Shown here: positions 20,296-30,232 of the stretch, piece by piece
How positions within the stretch are numbered: the first letter of the stretch is position 1
How the letters are laid out: every line of letters starts with the position of its first letter
From: Chara braunii
Taxonomy: Eukaryota; Streptophyta; Charophyceae; Charales; Characeae
Length of the DNA stretch: 36,189 nt
Direction of reading: 5' to 3'
NCBI GenBank assembly: GCA_003427395.1
Contig: BFEA01000084.1
Span: forward strand, 2,479,083 to 2,515,271
Program-made: the position numbers and the translations under genes
The notes under the pieces: model-generated
Told to the model about the DNA's origin: nothing
What the model saw: only the letters and a program-made list of their open reading frames with translations
The model's database searches: none

Positions 20296-20352
20296 AACAC
20301 AGGGCCCATCTATTCTGGGGCGGCACCAGTCTGGTTGCTTGTCACCGGCAAG
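20296..20352 (-). repeat. Shared retroelement 3'-tail module, copy b
   Basis: The minus strand reads GCTTGCCGGTGACAAGCAAC, then CAGACTGGTGCC and CCCCAGAATAGATGGGCC. A T-run on the plus strand (20274-20282) gives the expected A-rich 3' tail. Confidence 0.6.
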
Positions 20353-20394
20353 CATAGAATGAGAAAAGGGTATAGACGAAACAAGAGTTTTTAA

Positions 20395-20520
20395 GGAGGG
20401 TGGGGGTGTAGCAGGGCTGGCCAAGGCCAGGCCTGCAGGCAGCAGGGTAGAGGGGAGATTGAACTCATGTCCCGCCCTGCCCAGGCGAGAGGGCGTCGGG
20501 AGGCGGGAATGCACCATGTC
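20395..20520 (-). repeat. Possible tRNA-like remnant
   Basis: The minus strand near 20474-20455 reads GACATGAGTTCAATCTCCCC, a weak B-box-like motif, upstream of a GC-rich body. No A box or cloverleaf. Weak support. Confidence 0.2.
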
Positions 20521-21884
20521 GTACCACTCTCAGATCCAGGAGGTAGGGCATGCTATGATCCTATCAGGGTTGAGAAAAGCGGCTTCGAGGGACTGGTAGT
20601 ATAACCAGTGCATCTCTCGCAGTAGCTCAGAGGGATACTGGCACCAGTACCTCCGAGCCTCTTTTTCCAATGCTAAATTTTGCCAGTCCCTAAAATACTG
20701 AGCCTCGAGGGCAAGGGCCTATTCGGGGCCGCCAGACTCTTTGGCCTCATAAGTCAGGCCTTTCCGTGGCACCGTGTCGACCGGCACATTCTCGCGGGTA
20801 GCTTGGTGGGGCACTGATGGTGGTTTAAACCGCCACTACAACTGAACTGCCCTGCCAACCCAACAAGCCCTAGTCCCATACATTTCTGGCAGTCCAAAAT
20901 AGGAAAATTAGGGCTACTTTAGTCACTACTTTGGTGTTGAGGACCACCTATACATACTAGTGGTTTAGATCACCAGGACATCTGTCAGCCGCTGAAAAAA
21001 AATGCAGCCAGACTTGGCAGGCCACGGTTACCATAGCGTACAGGGCTCAGGAATGGCCATCCCCAAAGACCCTGCAAGACGGTTGGCCGGTCTTTCCAAA
21101 ACAAAAATACCAGCAGCCCCCAGTAAGCCAGTATGCTAAGACAAGTCCCAACAACGATAATCACAACCATCTGGGATAATCTATATGAAAGGTTGCAGGT
21201 TCAGGTCTGAGGTGGTGAAAGAGGGCAATTTCTCTATGTCTCAATAGAGGAAGGAAGGGACATATCATCACACCTGTACCAAGGCCCCACAAATGAAATT
21301 ACTTGCCATGTCAGCATCCTCCGGGCTGAAAATGGAGACCAGGTTCATGCACACTTAGCATGTCATCCCTCTTGTGGGGTCTGATGGCAAGTAGGCAGGA
21401 GTGTCAGGAATCATGTCAAGGGCCTTCACCACGTCATCAAGAGATTGGACAATTACGTCTGCCCAAGATTCCCTTCTTCAGATCTTGTTCAGACTGGGCT
21501 CAAGAAAAATCCCTGACATTGAGACATTCAATCTACGAAGATTACAATGCCCTGGTCAAACTGAAGTGGGACATACCCCCCACTTCGGATCATGTATCTT
21601 GCCATTATGAAGTCCGGGAACATTCCGACAGGAGCATTCTCGGCGTTGCAAGAGGAATGTATGGCAACCTCCCCTTGTTTCGATCCTGGTCACGCTTTTT
21701 CCCAATGTTGTTTTTGAGGAGAAGATGGTCATTGTGAGTTTGAGTGCAACCGGAAGGGAGGAGAAACACCCCAGCACCTTCGATGGGCCAAAGCAATTTG
21801 TGCAAACTGCATAACTGTGAGGCAAAGATTAACGACATGCATCGATTCTGTCGAAGCAGAAAAAGACTTAAGGGATACTCGCAC
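20521..21884. other. No gene recognised
   Basis: Short unsupported frames only. The motif GTGGTTTAAAC near 20820 also occurs near 19180. Confidence 0.4.
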
Positions 21885-21993
21885 TACCTGCTTCCCCCGA
21901 ATACAACGTACGGTCATTATAACTGTATCTAGACTGAAAGATGCCTCAAATACAGCTATAATGACCATACGTTGTATTCGGGGGAAGAAGGTA
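21885..21993. repeat. 44-bp inverted repeat (hairpin), 21-nt loop
   Basis: Left arm 21885-21928 and right arm 21950-21993 are inverted copies with three mismatches, sharing CTTCCCCCGAATACAACGTA and GGTCATTATA. The loop (21929-21949) starts CTAGACTG. As RNA either strand would form a long near-perfect hairpin, as in miRNA precursors or tiny foldback elements. TATCTAGACTGAAA from the loop side recurs at 22146. Confidence 0.9.
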
Positions 21994-22705
21994 TGACATT
22001 CCAGTCCCCAACAGAGGTGATGGATCAGTTAAGAATTATTCTCAGCTCCTCTGCACAATGATGACCTGTCCAAATCTGAGCAGGTCGACTTTCAGATGCC
22101 CATCTACCGGCTTCAACCAAATAGAATGGCCAGTCAGTACCACTATATCTAGACTGAAATTTGTGCAATGAGCTCAACAATAGTGCGAAGCTTCCACAGC
22201 AGGACCATGCAAGTAGTCTCAATGCACTCGAAATGGAACCAATTGCAATACAGAATAAGTCAGGAAGCGGCGAGGCGAAATAACCGACCCCAATGGTTCA
22301 TAGACAGCTATGCGGACCCTGTCCCAGACCACTTCGTCTGAGTCGAGAAGCATAGCAGCAGAACGTAAAATCAGAAAGGAGGAACTCCAAATTGCTTTGT
22401 CTATCGCGGAAGCCAACCTCAGACCCCACTAACGACGTTTACCATGACCTACTTATATCCACCAAGGATGAGTCAAACGAATGGAGGAGCGGAAAAATAG
22501 CAAGTGTGCACTCATGATGAGGGTCTGTTGTGTTCGGTGGAAGCTCCCGTGCTATAAATGGCTGTGTATTTGCCCTATTCATGTTGTTCATTATGGTCAA
22601 CGAAGACAGCAGGCTGATCCAGACATCAGAGTCCGAACTGCCCAGACAGCACCCAGGCATTTGGATGTGATCCGTGCAGGTGGGGTACCCATAAAATATA
22701 AATGG
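21994..22705. other. No gene recognised
   Basis: Several unsupported short frames. The only notable item is the recurrence of the TATCTAGACTGAAA loop motif at 22146. Confidence 0.4.
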
Positions 22706-22709
22706 TGGT

Positions 22710-22796
22710 GAATGTCCGTTGAAATTGGAATAGCGTGGCCCCTGCGCAAGGATGAAATTGAGAAATGGTCCAAAAAAAAAAAAGCAAAAAAAAAAA
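22710..22796 (+). pseudogene. Degenerate U6 snRNA retrocopy with A-tail
   Basis: GAATGTCCGTTGAAATTGGAA, followed by CGTGGCCCCTGCGCAAGGATGA and TTGAGAAATGGTCCAA, matches plant U6 snRNA with internal deletions (the ACAGAG region and the ACACGCA stretch are lost). An A-tail interrupted by GC follows (22772-22796). The missing ACAGAGA box rules out splicing function. Confidence 0.85.
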
Positions 22797-22799
22797 GCG

Positions 22800-22945
22800 C
22801 TTCTTCTATTCTGGGGAACAGCAGTCCGGTTCCTTTTCCACCGGCAAGTCAAAACAGTTTACTAGTAAAACTCACGCACACTCCTCCCCATTATGGCTGG
22901 GAGGCCTGAGTGGACGGAGTTGATTACTTCCCTTGGGAGGGATAT
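22800..22945 (-). repeat. Shared retroelement 3'-tail module, copy d (longer LINE-type end)
   Basis: The minus strand reads GACTTGCCGGTGGAAAAGGAACC, then GGACTGCTGTTCCCCAGAATAG. Upstream it shares GGGAAG-AATCAA and GGAGTGTG-type segments with 15062-15205. It abuts the A-tail of the U6 retrocopy, so one element inserted next to the other. Confidence 0.55.
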
Positions 22946-24540
22946 ACCCCCCCTCACCCCTGCCTAAGGTTGGTACTCCACAGTCCTAGTCTGCTGATTT
23001 TCCCATTCGTAACATAAAAACGGCGACATTTGCGTAATTTTTTTTCAGACTCTACATACCGCTCTTTTCGACGATATTCCAACCGACTCGCCAGAGATGG
23101 GGGACACAGTGTGCAAGGAGAGGCTGAAGCACAAATCCGGCCATTGGATCTTAGCCCCAGGTTTACAGAAATTCCTTGGCGAAAGAGTAGGGGATCTCCT
23201 GCTTCCTGAATGAAGAACTACTTTCAAGAACCCGAATGCGCTCCCTCAGCCACATCACTTTTGTCCCTCGGTGGACGCCTAGTCCTGTGGAAAGAAGAAA
23301 ATCTGGTTTCTCTTGTGGTGTACCGTTTTCTGTCCAAAACTTCCTCAATGAGGGAATGTGGAGTATTATCACTACCAAGATAGAGGTTTTGCACAAGGGC
23401 TTTGAAAAAAAAAAGGGGAAAAAAAGGGGTGTCATACTAAGTTAGCCTCATATTTTGCTGGTCAGTGGAATGCTCGTTCTCGCCCCTGACAACCGCGCCA
23501 GCGCCAAATGGCTCTGGCTCCCAGGGGTACCCGGGGGACTCAGTTGCTATTCCCCTAAAGCGGTCCGACGACCCACTCTAACACAATGTGGACAGTCTCC
23601 TGTCTGCCTCGGGTGCTTTGACTTACTCCCGCCCTTCATCCTACAGCCAAAAATTGTTTTATCCCGCTGATGAACCCTAAATCCTTGGCCCTTACAGAGC
23701 ATGTGTTTTACTCTTATCCCTCGTCCTGAAGCCAAATGTCATATGCCCTTAAACCCTAAACCGCAGTTTTTCGTGCCGCGTTTATGCTGATGCCGGAACC
23801 TTGTGAACGGACGGGTCCAAGCGAGGCGGCCATCTTTAAGCAGCCACCCTCCGGTCATCCATCAGCTTCCACACCAGCCTCGTTATGGCGCCCTCTATTC
23901 TGCCCAATTTACCGGTTCCCAGACGGGCCTTCCGAATTTATCTATGCTGTCTTGTTTCTTGGTGGGTCGTCCTTGATACGATCGACTGTTTTGTGCCATT
24001 CAGCTTGATATTCCACCCGTTTCCATGGCTGCTTCAAAAATTCAAAAATTCCTAAACTTTTATCCACCTCTCAGCTAGCTGTACTACTCAGACTGTTACC
24101 GACATTTCGGAGTTTTCTCGAGTAATGCAAAATTCTTCCCATCTGTAGGATGATGTCCTTGACCGTTTTGTCCTGACATTTTTCCCCAAAGTACAAGAAG
24201 GCTTGGCATATGAATTCTTTGGGTACCCCAACACTGCGTGTGAGAGGGAGAGAGAGAGAGAGGTTTGGTTTTGACAGGAGAAATGATGCAATTTCAAAAC
24301 CTCCTGGGGGGATTTTGAAATTTGTGTTACTGCATGAGAAAAGCATGGGATGACATCTGTTCCTGTAGCACAGGATTTTGCAGGGCATGGGAGTGAGCCA
24401 GGATGGCTCTGTGCAGACAGTGAATTTGACTGTTCTGTGTTTGCAGCACCTTGTTTCATGTGTTTGATTTGCCAGTTGCCGAATGGCTGGTCACTGGTCT
24501 CCCATTCAGTTCATCAGATGGGAGGCATTGTGAACATGCT
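22946..24540. other. No gene recognised
   Basis: Contains AAACCCTAAA-like motifs near 23672-23760 and a short GA run (24240-24262). No supported coding frame. Confidence 0.4.
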
Positions 24541-24591
24541 GCTGTCGAGGTCCAACCTCCTGATGAGTCGGTGAAAGTCCGACGAAACAGT
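24541..24591 (+). ncRNA. Hammerhead ribozyme, type III, apparently complete
   Basis: Order: GCTGTC (stem III strand and GUC cleavage triplet, cut expected after 24546); GAGGT-CCA-ACCTC (stem I, 24547-24559); CTGATGA (24560-24566); GTCGG-TGAAAGT-CCGAC (stem II, 5 bp, 24567-24583); GAAA (24584-24587); CAGT (24588-24591), which with the preceding A pairs with GCTGT as stem III (4 bp plus one wobble). All catalytic-core bases of the family are present (C3 to A9, G12, A13, A14, A15.1-U16.1 pair). Short stem III is typical of hammerheads in retroelements, which often act as dimers. An (AAC)n-like tract follows. Hammerheads self-cleave their RNA, here likely to process tandem transcripts of a small retroelement. 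Natural activity is inferred from structure only. Confidence 0.85.
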
Positions 24592-24602
24592 GTCCCACAT
24601 TG

Positions 24603-24730
24603 CAATAGAATAACAACAACAACACTAATGCACTAGAAAAGCAGCAACAATAACAATATCGCACCGACAACGACGACAACAACAAAAGTAGCAGCAGCGG
24701 CAACAGGAGCAATGCCAACAGCAATAACAC
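24603..24730 (+). repeat. Imperfect (AAC)/(CAG)n low-complexity tract
   Basis: A run of AAC, CAA and GCA triplets just downstream of the hammerhead; a simple-sequence tail of this kind is common at the 3' end of retroelements. Confidence 0.7.
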
Positions 24731-25050
24731 AAAGTGGAACAAAATTTGGTCAGGGAGAACTGTGGCGAAGAAGCGGCACTCCCTTCCCCCCGCCTCCTGT
24801 TGATAGCTCCTTTCCCCTGAAGTCCTTGAGTGCCTCAATAGTACGTCTTCCACGACCAAAGCCAACCCTCAGCCGACATTTGCTCGTCTCCCTCACAGCC
24901 ATTCCTCACTCGCCATTCTCCGCACTGTCACTTGGATTAGATCTCCGTCCTTCCTCGCTGCCCTGCGAAGCCAGCAAACTAGGCAAGGCTTGCAGAAGCA
25001 TGTACTCCATATTCCACTCCAGATACGTGGCCTTGTGTTCTGACTCTAGT

Positions 25051-25344
25051 TTATCCTTCACCTAAGCCTCTCTTGATCCACATCTCTTTCCTCCCTGTCC
25101 TTGAGTTGTGCCATTTTTTCCATTTGAGGAACCAGTTTTCCTTCTGTGCTACCTTCCCAACGGATCCATCTCTCGATTCAAAGTGCTCTAGGAGTTCTGC
25201 ATACACCTTAGGTTTTTCCAAAGCTTCCTGAACCTTCTTCCACATATGTCTGATCACCGGTCTTATCATGCCTTCTGTTGCAGGCCACGTCACCTCTGTC
25301 TGTGTGCTTTGTGGTCTGTGGTTTTCGAACGTGTCCTTTTGCAA
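25051..25344 (-). CDS. Hypothetical 97-residue frame
   Basis: Not recognised. The frame is rich in Lys, Glu and Trp, with MWKKVQEALEKPKVYAELL (helical, amphipathic) and WFLKWKKWHNSRTGRKEMW. The K-W-K-K-W element also ends the LINE frame at 15404 (RWKKW), so it may be a retroelement fragment. No promoter, intron or domain evidence. Confidence 0.2.
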   Translation of the reverse strand: MQKDTFENHRPQSTQTEVTWPATEGMIRPVIRHMWKKVQEALEKPKVYAELLEHFESRDGSVGKVAQKENWFLKWKKWHNSRTGRKEMWIKRGLGEG

Positions 25345-25421
25345 ATAATTGAATTATAATTCATGAAATTGCTTTCATGATTGTATTGTGGCAAAGTATT
25401 ACTGGTTTTTATCTCACAACC

Positions 25422-25426
<5 letters not shown>

Positions 25427-25484
<58 letters not shown>
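25427..25484. repeat. (GT)n microsatellite
   Basis: GT array of about 58 bp. Confidence 0.97.
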
Positions 25485-25485
<1 letters not shown>

Positions 25486-25504
25486 TGTACACTTGGTGCC
25501 ACAG

Positions 25505-25637
25505 TGAGGATTACAAGAAGATGTACAGGGAACAGATGTCCGAGTCCAGGGATTGGAGAACTCGAACTGAAACATGTAAGGCGAATGTCGGACGGTTGGA
25601 AAAGCAGCTGATGGATACTCACCAGTCTTTGAGTGAG
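25505..25637 (+). CDS. Possible internal exon encoding a coiled-coil segment
   Basis: A 133-nt open stretch bounded by an acceptor-like ...TTGGTGCCACAG (AG at 25503-25504) and a donor-like GTAAGA at 25638. Translated from its second base it reads EDYKKMYREQMSESRDWRT, then RTETCKANVGRLEKQLMD and THQSLSE, charged and heptad-like, as in a coiled coil. No neighbouring exon was found. It could instead be a gag-type fragment. Confidence 0.3.
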
Positions 25638-25705
25638 GTAAGAAACACAGACACTGCCCCAATGGAACCGAGACAGTTGCACTGGAAGAATGAAAGAATA
25701 GAATA

Positions 25706-25856
25706 ACAATGTTGACCATGGTCCTTCGGGACATCCATTTAAATTGGAACGACATGGAGAATATTAGCATGGCCCCTGCGCAAGGATGACACGCATAGAT
25801 CGAGAAATGGTCCAATTTGTTTGAAAAAAAAAAACAAAAAACAATGTTAACCATGG
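25706..25856 (+). pseudogene. U6 snRNA retrocopy with A-tail and target-site duplication
   Basis: 25721-25822 matches plant U6: GTCCTTCGGGACATCC, AAATTGGAACGACA, TTAGCATGGCCCCTGCGCAA, GGATGACACGCA, ATCGAGAAATGGTCCAA. Differences include changes in the ACAGAGA box region (ATGGAGAA). An A-rich tail follows (25823-25841). A 16-bp direct repeat flanks the copy: ACAATGTTGACCATGG at 25706-25721 and ACAATGTTAACCATGG at 25841-25856, one mismatch. Together these are the signs of LINE-mediated retrotransposition. No upstream sequence element or TATA at the expected place, so transcription as a snRNA gene is unlikely. Confidence 0.92.
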
Positions 25857-26310
25857 GAAAACAAACAAGCAGAGCTTCTCTGGTTTTGCCTGGCTGGAAC
25901 GCTGTTGAAAAGCCAATAATTCATTTTAGCATGTTAAGCAAACTGTTCACGTTACCATGGATCTTATCCTGTTCGTCATGGGAGTCGACATCCTATCCTG
26001 TTCGTTATGGGAGTCAACAGCTGATCGTCAAATCTATGAGGTCTTCAAGTACAGAGCTGACAGAAGGTCAATCAGATCAATCCCCCGCCTCCCACAGGAA
26101 ACCAAGTTGGTTTTTGTGTCATTTGTGAGAAAACAACAGAACATTCAGATTGCCGCCCATCCATTTTAGGGGATACGCAACAAACAAATGGGGGAAAAAA
26201 AGACTCAAATTGAAAATTCTGATGCAAAAGCCCATTTTCATGTGGAGTTCACTCTTGTCATGTCTAGGGCATAGATAATGTTGATGACGATGATGTTGCA
26301 TCGGATTAAA
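25857..26310. other. No gene recognised
   Basis: Includes a small local duplication (ATCCTGTTCGT-ATGGGAGTC at 25966 and 25996). No supported frame. Confidence 0.4.
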
Positions 26311-26906
26311 TTTGGCCTTTTTGGCTGAACTCTTTGCTAAACCCTAAACCCTCTCTGGCTTGGTTGTAAAATCCTACGCCCTAGCCTGCTTAATTTTGGT
26401 GTCGAAGACCTAATCCACTGCTATTCCTAGTTCCTTCTTGCTTATACTTCTCTACCCCTTGATTGCCGGAGTTACTCAAGTTGTGAAAATTGCAGGATTT
26501 ACTTTTCACTGGGGTTTGCTGACCCTATAGTTGGTAGCTATTGCGGTCTTTTGCAAAAACCCTAAATCCTCGCTGGCATGTTTGAAGTTGGGGGCGTAGA
26601 GAGCCTTTGGCCTTTTTGGCTGAACTCTTTGCTAAACCCTAAACCCTCTCTGGCTTGGTTGTAAAATCCTACGCCCTAGCCTGCTTAATTTTGGTGTCGA
26701 AGACCTAATCCACTCCTATTCCTAGTTCCTTCTTGCTTATACTTCTCTACTCCTTGATTGCCGGAGTTACTCAAGTTGTGAAAACTGCAGGATTTACTTT
26801 TCACTGGGGTTTGCTGACCTGAAACCTATAGTTGGTAGCTATTGCGGTCTTTTGCAAAAACCCTAAAGCCTCGCTGGCATGTTTGAAGTTGGGGGCGTAG
26901 AGAGCC
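26311..26906. repeat. ~295-bp tandem duplication with telobox motifs
   Basis: Copy 1 is 26311-26605, copy 2 26606-26906; they differ by a few substitutions and a 6-bp insertion. Each holds AAACCCTAAACCCT near its start and AAAAACCCTAAA further on, which are plant-type telomere (CCCTAAA) / telobox motifs. Confidence 0.95.
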
Positions 26907-27171
26907 TTTGGGCTGATATGCGAAACAAATTATAAATCCCGGGTTTCGTAATTGATGAATGAGGAGGGTGGTTCAGTGAGGTTTGGGGGGGTAGGGGTGA
27001 TCATATTGATGTGGAGTTGTGTGGTGATTAACAAGGGTTAGGGTTCAGGATGTTGCGAGTGTTGGTGGTGTGTCAGCTTTGTGGTGGGACGGTGGGTATG
27101 GACGTTAGGAAGGTGAGATGGTCCGTGTGTTGAGGTCGAGGACAGGAGGTACCTGGTGGCGTTCGCTGTGT

Positions 27172-27570
27172 TTATAAAGCAGTGTCTGCTCCATCGTGGG
27201 TAGGTGTGGCAAGGCGGTTTGCTTGTGTGGAGTGTGTGAGAGTGGTTGAATTTCGGTTATTTGACGCTGGTATAATTAACCAATCTTGAAGGAGCAGTCT
27301 TTCCGTCTCTTTTGTTCCTAGCTTCACATTGCCTAGCTTCCAGGAGGTGTACTTTTTGGTAATCTCCTGTTTCTTGTCCGGGGCGTTCTGTAGGGCCTGG
27401 AGTTGACGGTGGGTTTTGTTCCGTAGGGCGTGGAATTCTGTTTCTACCATTTGTTTAATGGTTATGAGAGGGTTTTCTGGGGTAATGCTGGATTCTTCGA
27501 AAGTTGGGCATCTCCTTTTCCAAATGACCCAGAGGGTCACTTTTTTGATAGAGAGAGAAGAATAGAGCTC
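27172..27570 (-). pseudogene. LINE ORF2 C-terminal fragment
   Basis: The minus frame begins ...SIKKVTLWVIWKRRCPT and continues with IKQMVETEFHAL, parallel to ALWVIWKRRCTL...SMVETEIQS in the LINE at 15404-15676. This is the extreme C-terminal, I-W-x-x-R-C/N segment of plant-type LINEs. Only about 400 bp remain; RT and zinc motifs are absent, and an A-rich stretch on the plus strand at 27580 marks the boundary. Confidence 0.65.
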
Positions 27571-28004
27571 CCTACTTTTCAAAAAAAAAAAGCGAAAAAA
27601 GGATTCTTAAGTTCTCGCTAGTTCTTAACTCAAGACATCAAAACTCCGTGCTGAGCTGTGAAGCGATGGAAGCAGGAGCACATAGGCTGAGCAGGAAATG
27701 TTCAAGCCTCAAGCTGAAAATGGTCATGCCAAGTAGCGTAAAATCCGAGGTCCAAACGGTCCCCTCCCAGTCTGCTAGCAGAGCTTCACCAGGAATGACA
27801 TGACTTTGAAGAGGGGTTGTCGCTGCGACTTGGTGGTTCATCAGAGTGTTGATTGTACTGCGTTTGTCTGCGGGTTGACCGACATTGTGCGTTTTGGCTG
27901 CCACTGCGGGGCCCTTAAGCGCGTCAAGGTTTCAAGACCCTCTCACGCGAGTCTGAGCGCACCTCTCTTGTATTTGAGTTTACGATCCTGGTCATTTCCG
28001 AAGT

Positions 28005-28330
28005 GCAAATTCACAAGGAAAGACAATGCCACCCAATTGAGAAAGAAATGAAAGCACTTGCAAAGAGATATAGACCAAAGAAGAAGCGAGAAAGAAGAAG
28101 AAAAAGAAGAAGAAAAAGAAGAAGAAAAAGAAGAAGAAGAAGATGCACACCATCAAGACCAATGACAAATACCCCTTCTCACCACCTTCCTCCTCCTCCT
28201 TATCCTCACCACCTTCCTCCTCCTCATCTTCGCCAATCTTATTCTTCTTCCAAATAATAATAGTAACAATGAGTGGATGAACCAGAATCAATATCCGAAG
28301 TTCCCTCTTACTGCTAGCACAGCAACAGGT
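28005..28330 (+). repeat. Dispersed repeat with (GAA)n core, copy 2
   Basis: Same order of motifs as 7426-7720: TTCACAAGGAAAGACAAT and CAATTGAGAAAGAAATG, a GAAGAAAAA-type run (28075-28143), C/T-rich ACCACCTTCCTCC repeats, AATAATAATAGTAACAATGA, then ACCAGAATCAA. Confidence 0.6.
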
Positions 28331-29488
28331 CCATTATAGCCATGGCTTCCCTCCGTCTTCCTCCTCTCACATGCCAAGGCTATGGTGGACTACTAAGGGC
28401 TCTGCCCTCTTGTGCAAAGGACAACATAAAGCAGCTATGCAGCTGCTCATCAGGCCGCCATGCCTGACTCTGCCTCGAGCTTCCTTGGTGCGGCACTACC
28501 CCAACTGGGGTCTTCCAGATGCAGCGCCTATCAAGGTGATGAAGATGGTGTCCACCATAGCCAGGTAGGTACCTCGCCACTCTCCTCCTTCGCCCCCTTC
28601 TTATCCTCCTCAAGCTGGGCTGCTCGCCATAGCCAGGCTGAGCACCCAGCTCCTTCGTCGACCTCCCAGACAGCGGTCCCAAGTCCAGGCCTTGGCTCAA
28701 GCGGTATGTTGCCCAACCTTGCACACCGCAAATGAGAAGGAGCTACTTGCTCCTCCAGACGATATAGCAGCCTACTTGCCTCTTGGGCGGTGACTTCCTA
28801 GGCGGGGCGGCCTCCCAGCAACCGGTACCTTGTACCTTTCGGAGGGAAACATCATTGCAGGCTCTGATATCGTCCGTACAGGCCCTAGACTCAGGCTACT
28901 TGAACTGGTACCGGCCTACCTCAAGCCTACCGCTACCGGGCCTCTAAAAAATGCCAACTTTTTGTCTTCTTCTGCTCGGCCTCGAGCACCCGACACTTCT
29001 ACCACTACTTGAGTGGTACCGGCCTACCTGCTACTTCAGTGTTTTTCCAGCTGCTCTAAGTGTCGCGGGCCTACCCCGGCTATGGGTAAGTACCGGCCCT
29101 GTGGGGCCTCCGAACGAACAAGTATCCTTGCGGGTCGCACACACGCTCAGGCCGACAAGCACTCAGACAGGCCCATAGACCGGCAGGCATGCACACTTAC
29201 AGACTTAGAAATCACAGCAGAATGCGGGAATCTCAGCAAGGCATACATTCCAGCGGCAAATCCCAGAAATCAGCAGTGTTCTCAGTCTGTGTTTGGCGGG
29301 TCATTACACTACCATAGTTTCTGCCCTTCTTGGCTACTTCTATCCCTTCTTAGTGTTTCCTCAGCACTCTTGCCTAGTGTGTGTTTTCATCTTCACTATA
29401 CAGGACTCCACAGAAGAAAGTGTGACTCTGCCGCACCGTTTCATCGGAGTGTGATGGGGGGTGGGCGGGTGGGTGCGTAAGTGCATGT
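28331..29488. other. No gene recognised
   Basis: GC-richer sequence with recurring TACCGGCCTACCT motifs (near 28909, 29017) and ACCGGGCC, suggesting local degenerate repetition. No supported frame. Confidence 0.4.
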
Positions 29489-29491
29489 GTG

Positions 29492-29541
<50 letters not shown>

Positions 29542-29542
29542 N

Positions 29543-29637
<95 letters not shown>
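29489..29637. repeat. (GT)n microsatellite
   Basis: GT array with one N at 29542 and one phase break; frames through it are artefacts. Confidence 0.97.
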
Positions 29638-29641
<4 letters not shown>

Positions 29642-29972
29642 CGTGCGTGTGTGCGTGTGTTGTCATGTTCACAGTGTTTGTGTACATGTGTTGTCCAGTG
29701 ATCACAGAAACAAAAAAAAAAGAAAAAGAAAGCATTCCATGAATAGGAAGATAAGACCAAGGATTAGGAGTAGGGAGATAGGAGCACAGGTAGGAAAACT
29801 GGATGGCAGGAGGTGTGGGACAATAAAGGCAGAAGGTTTCAGGGATGCAGATGATGTGGGGATAGGAGGCAGACGGAATGCAGGGCCCAGGTAGACATGG
29901 TGGGAATGGGGTGAGTAAGCAACATGTGGCCAGAGGGGCTGGCAGGGCACCCCTCTCTCCCATGCCTTGACC

Positions 29973-30044
29973 CCTTGGGGATTATCCTGCAGCGTGCCTG
30001 GGTGCTGCTAGTAAGCCTGCCGACTTGCAGGACAATCCCCAAGG
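29973..30044. repeat. 19-bp inverted repeat
   Basis: CCTTGGGGATTATCCTGCA (29973-29991) and the complement of TGCAGGACAATCCCCAAGG (30026-30044) pair with one mismatch across a 34-nt loop. Confidence 0.85.
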
Positions 30045-30130
30045 AAAGGCCAAAGGCTGGGAGCGGGTGGCGCTGAAGCAACCCCCCCTTGAACAGGCAG
30101 AGCAAGCCACCCCGCTGCTTGTTTCGAAAA

Positions 30131-30212
30131 CTTCGCTTGCCAGTGATAAGCAACCGGACTGATGCCCCCCAGAATGGAAGGGTCTGGGAGTGTTTTTTTG
30201 GGAAAAAAAAAA
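30131..30212 (+). repeat. Shared retroelement 3'-tail module, copy c
   Basis: GCTTGCCAGTGATAAGCAAC, then CGGACTGATGCC and CCCCAGAATGGAAGG, ending in an A-run (30201-30213). Confidence 0.6.
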
Positions 30213-30232
30213 AAAGGTAGGTGGAGGGTGGA

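Noticed and set aside
21160-21225. GTTGCAGGTTCAGGTCTG as a B box
   Set aside because: No A box at the expected distance and no SINE-like ends.
22692-22704. TATAAAT just upstream of the U6 relic at 22710
   Set aside because: Too close to serve as a U6 TATA box, no upstream element, and the RNA part is deleted internally.
28425-28460. CTGATGA on the minus strand followed by a perfect GCAGCT/AGCTGC hairpin, as in a hammerhead stem II
   Set aside because: The required GAAA box is TTTA and no cleavage triplet or stem III can be formed.
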